Positions 38,125-39,942 of a DNA stretch of 39,942 nucleotides are shown here, in pieces. The position numbers and the translations under genes were made by a program. The notes below the pieces were generated by a model. It saw only the letters and a program-made list of their open reading frames with translations, did no database searches and was not told where the DNA came from. Source of the DNA: Candidatus Roizmanbacteria bacterium GW2011_GWA2_37_7 (GTDB taxonomy: Bacteria; Patescibacteriota; Microgenomatia; UBA1406; GWC2-37-13); contig LBTJ01000002.1 in the NCBI GenBank assembly GCA_000990445.1, positions 1 to 39,942 of the forward strand, written 5' to 3'. Position 1 is the first letter of the stretch. Every line of letters begins with the position of its first letter.

Positions 38125-39405
38125 ATGATCGCAAGACTCATCCGCTTCATCAAAGATCCCACAAGCACAAACATCATCATCAATACAAGCGGAAACTACC
38201 TGAATGTTGCGTTTACTGCATTTTTCGCACTTATTTTGTTTCGTTCTATGACGCCCATTGAGTATGGAGTTTTTAGTGTGCTTATCGGGATATCGTATAT
38301 CACATCAAACATTCTTGAGTTTGGGACTACAGCTACAATTTATTCGACTGTGCCGGTTTTGTTTCATGAAGATGATAGCAGGCTATATACATTTATCAAA
38401 AGCACATTTTTCTATCAGACTTTTTTATCTATTGTGGTAATTGTATCTTTAATCGTCAGCTTTCCGATACTTGACAAAATGTTTTTTAAAACAGGAGCAC
38501 CTCAATGGATTTTAACTATGACTGCATGTACGATCATCTTGTTTGTTTGGCAAAATTTTTTGACAAATGTCTTATTTGCATCAAAACGTTTTTTTCGCGC
38601 CAACCTCTATCATAATACATCAAATCTTATCAAGGCGATCATATTGATCGTACTTAGCGTGACAAATAATATCAGTATTGCAACGGTCATCATGACATAT
38701 GGACTTATCGGTCCTTCGGTCTTTTTTCTTCTGGTACTTTACAAAAACTATGAACGGATCGAGCCCATGAAACATGCGAGCGTCAAGCGTGATGAAATCA
38801 AACTCAACTACACGCTCACGTACTTTGCTGCTTCACAGTTTTACAATGTCGGACTACGAATGGATCTATTTTTACTTTCATTTTTTGGACTGAGAGAGCA
38901 GGTAGGATTTTACGCATCTGCACAAAAAATAATTCTTTCGATTATCGCAACAGTTGTGAGTATTTCACAGGTGCTTTCACCGCAGTTTGCTGCAGCAAAA
39001 ACGCGTAGTGAAATAAACAAACTTATGAAGAAAGGTTTCACCTACATGCTTATTCCTATTGGCATATTTATCGCACTGATATTGACTCCAACCGCTGTAT
39101 TTAATCTGGTATTCACTGAAAACTTCAATCAAGCAATCGGCATCACAAAAATTCTTGCAGTTCCATTTAGCCTTAGCGCTGTCGGAACAGTGATCACGTT
39201 GTATTTACTTTATACTGTCAAAAAACCTGTCTATATCCTGATTTCTAATATATTCTTTTTTATCATTCTTTCCGGAGGTTCATACCTCCTTATCCCTCAA
39301 TATGGGATGTATGGCCCTCCTTTTGCTATTGCAGGTGCGTATATTGTTGCCATCGGCGTGCAGGTTGCGGGATTTTTTAAGGAACATAAGAACATGATTC
39401 AATAA
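38125..39405 (+). CDS. Oligosaccharide flippase family protein (Wzx-like)
   Basis: SGNYLNVAFTAFFALILFRSMTPIEYGVFSVLIGISYI, about 12 TM segments; start 38125 preferred. Confidence 0.85.
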   Translation: MIARLIRFIKDPTSTNIIINTSGNYLNVAFTAFFALILFRSMTPIEYGVFSVLIGISYITSNILEFGTTATIYSTVPVLFHEDDSRLYTFIKSTFFYQTFLSIVVIVSLIVSFPILDKMFFKTGAPQWILTMTACTIILFVWQNFLTNVLFASKRFFRANLYHNTSNLIKAIILIVLSVTNNISIATVIMTYGLIGPSVFFLLVLYKNYERIEPMKHASVKRDEIKLNYTLTYFAASQFYNVGLRMDLFLLSFFGLREQVGFYASAQKIILSIIATVVSISQVLSPQFAAAKTRSEINKLMKKGFTYMLIPIGIFIALILTPTAVFNLVFTENFNQAIGITKILAVPFSLSAVGTVITLYLLYTVKKPVYILISNIFFFIILSGGSYLLIPQYGMYGPPFAIAGAYIVAIGVQVAGFFKEHKNMIQ

Positions 39406-39942
39406 GTCGTGCAATAAACGTCATTCTTTGCAATTATTATCTCTCTCCCCAAACCCCCCAAACTTCCTAACCTCCTTAAATCTCTCACCTCAAGTTCTGG
39501 CGCATAATATTTCAAAGGATCTGACGAAGACAAAATCATATATATCGGTGCTTTTCCATTTTTTAATATTTGAGCCAGGTTTTTCCAATCTTCACGATGA
39601 AACTGTGGATTGAGAAGATAGAACAAAGACCAGGAAAGAAAACCGATAAACACTAATGGCGCTAACTGATGTATTAGTTTGAGCGAAGCTACTTTATTTT
39701 GATCTGCCAACTGGCGGACGCGAGCCCCTCTGGGTGACGACGTGTAAAAAAATGGTAGCGAGTTTACACTATACGAAAGCAATAAACTCAAAAATACAAT
39801 CAAATACTGAAATCGAAAATACTGAAGCAATGGAGATACAAATGAAAATATAATCCCAAGAATAATCGGTACACAAAAGAAAAAAATCAACATTTTCACC
39901 ACCCTAAAGTCCCAAACCCCCCTAACCCTCCCCAAAACCCCC
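39399..39942 (-). CDS. C-terminal part of a GT-C-like membrane protein, probably continuing beyond the window edge
   Basis: TM segments, FRFQYLIVFLSLLLSYSVN, FHREDWKNLAQILKNGKAPIYMILSS; ORF open to the right edge (apparent TTG start at 39935 is unlikely to be real). Confidence 0.55.
   Translation of the reverse strand, partial: GVLGRVRGVWDFRVVKMLIFFFCVPIILGIIFSFVSPLLQYFRFQYLIVFLSLLLSYSVNSLPFFYTSSPRGARVRQLADQNKVASLKLIHQLAPLVFIGFLSWSLFYLLNPQFHREDWKNLAQILKNGKAPIYMILSSSDPLKYYAPELEVRDLRRLGSLGGLGREIIIAKNDVYCTTY
39447..39476. repeat. C-rich/G-rich interspersed repeat, copy 1
   Basis: CCCCAAACCCCCCAAACTTCCTAACCTCC; shares CCCAAACCCCCC with copy 2. Confidence 0.55.
39899..39942. repeat. C-rich/G-rich interspersed repeat, copy 2 (G-quadruplex-compatible on the minus strand), truncated by the window edge
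   Basis: Minus strand: GGGGGTTTTGGGGAGGGTTAGGGGGGTTTGGGACTTTAGGGTG. Confidence 0.65.

Noticed and set aside
1-39942. Possible TGA recoding (code 25) to rescue the split genes
   Set aside because: Several well-defined genes end in TGA at expected positions (815, 4370, 32380; galK at 30186). The broken genes are missing internal blocks, which recoding cannot restore.
1-39942. CRISPR array, transposase or integrase
   Set aside because: No spaced direct repeats of CRISPR type and no mobile-element protein motifs found by eye.

Overview
AT-rich bacterial window with tightly packed genes. The overall look suggests a small-genome lineage, possibly CPR/Patescibacteria, but that is an inference and no taxonomic marker is present. 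Most of it is a surface-glycan locus. (1) ~0.2-9.6 kb: a co-directional nucleotide-sugar operon with two SAM methyltransferases (one zinc-binding C-methyltransferase type), two SDR epimerase/dehydratases, a GT4, two DegT-family aminotransferases, two left-handed beta-helix acyltransferases and a Gfo/Idh/MocA oxidoreductase. (2) ~12.1-17.6 kb, minus strand: a three-gene CotH-VTC-DUF4956 cassette. Its first gene encodes a 1340-aa membrane-anchored fusion of calcineurin-like phosphoesterase, CotH kinase and parallel beta-helix. (3) ~9.6-12.1 and 17.6-27.3 kb: GT-C/GT39-type membrane proteins, a GT2-GT-C fusion, and a broken inverted paralogue of its membrane half. (4) ~28.4-38 kb: gmd, a Phd/VapC module, galK/galM, a broken galT, a eukaryotic-type hexokinase homologue, an AbiEii-type module, a PfkB-family kinase, a six-hairpin glycosidase and a broken nagB. 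(5) Wzx-like flippase and a partial membrane protein at the right edge. The most interesting items are the CotH/VTC/DUF4956 cassette, degenerate tandem repeats with a strict 7-bp period at four sites, three genes carrying internal out-of-frame deletions, paired palindromes at the TA and gal promoters, and G-run (G4-like) repeats inside an ORF. No tRNA, rRNA, CRISPR array or transposase was seen.
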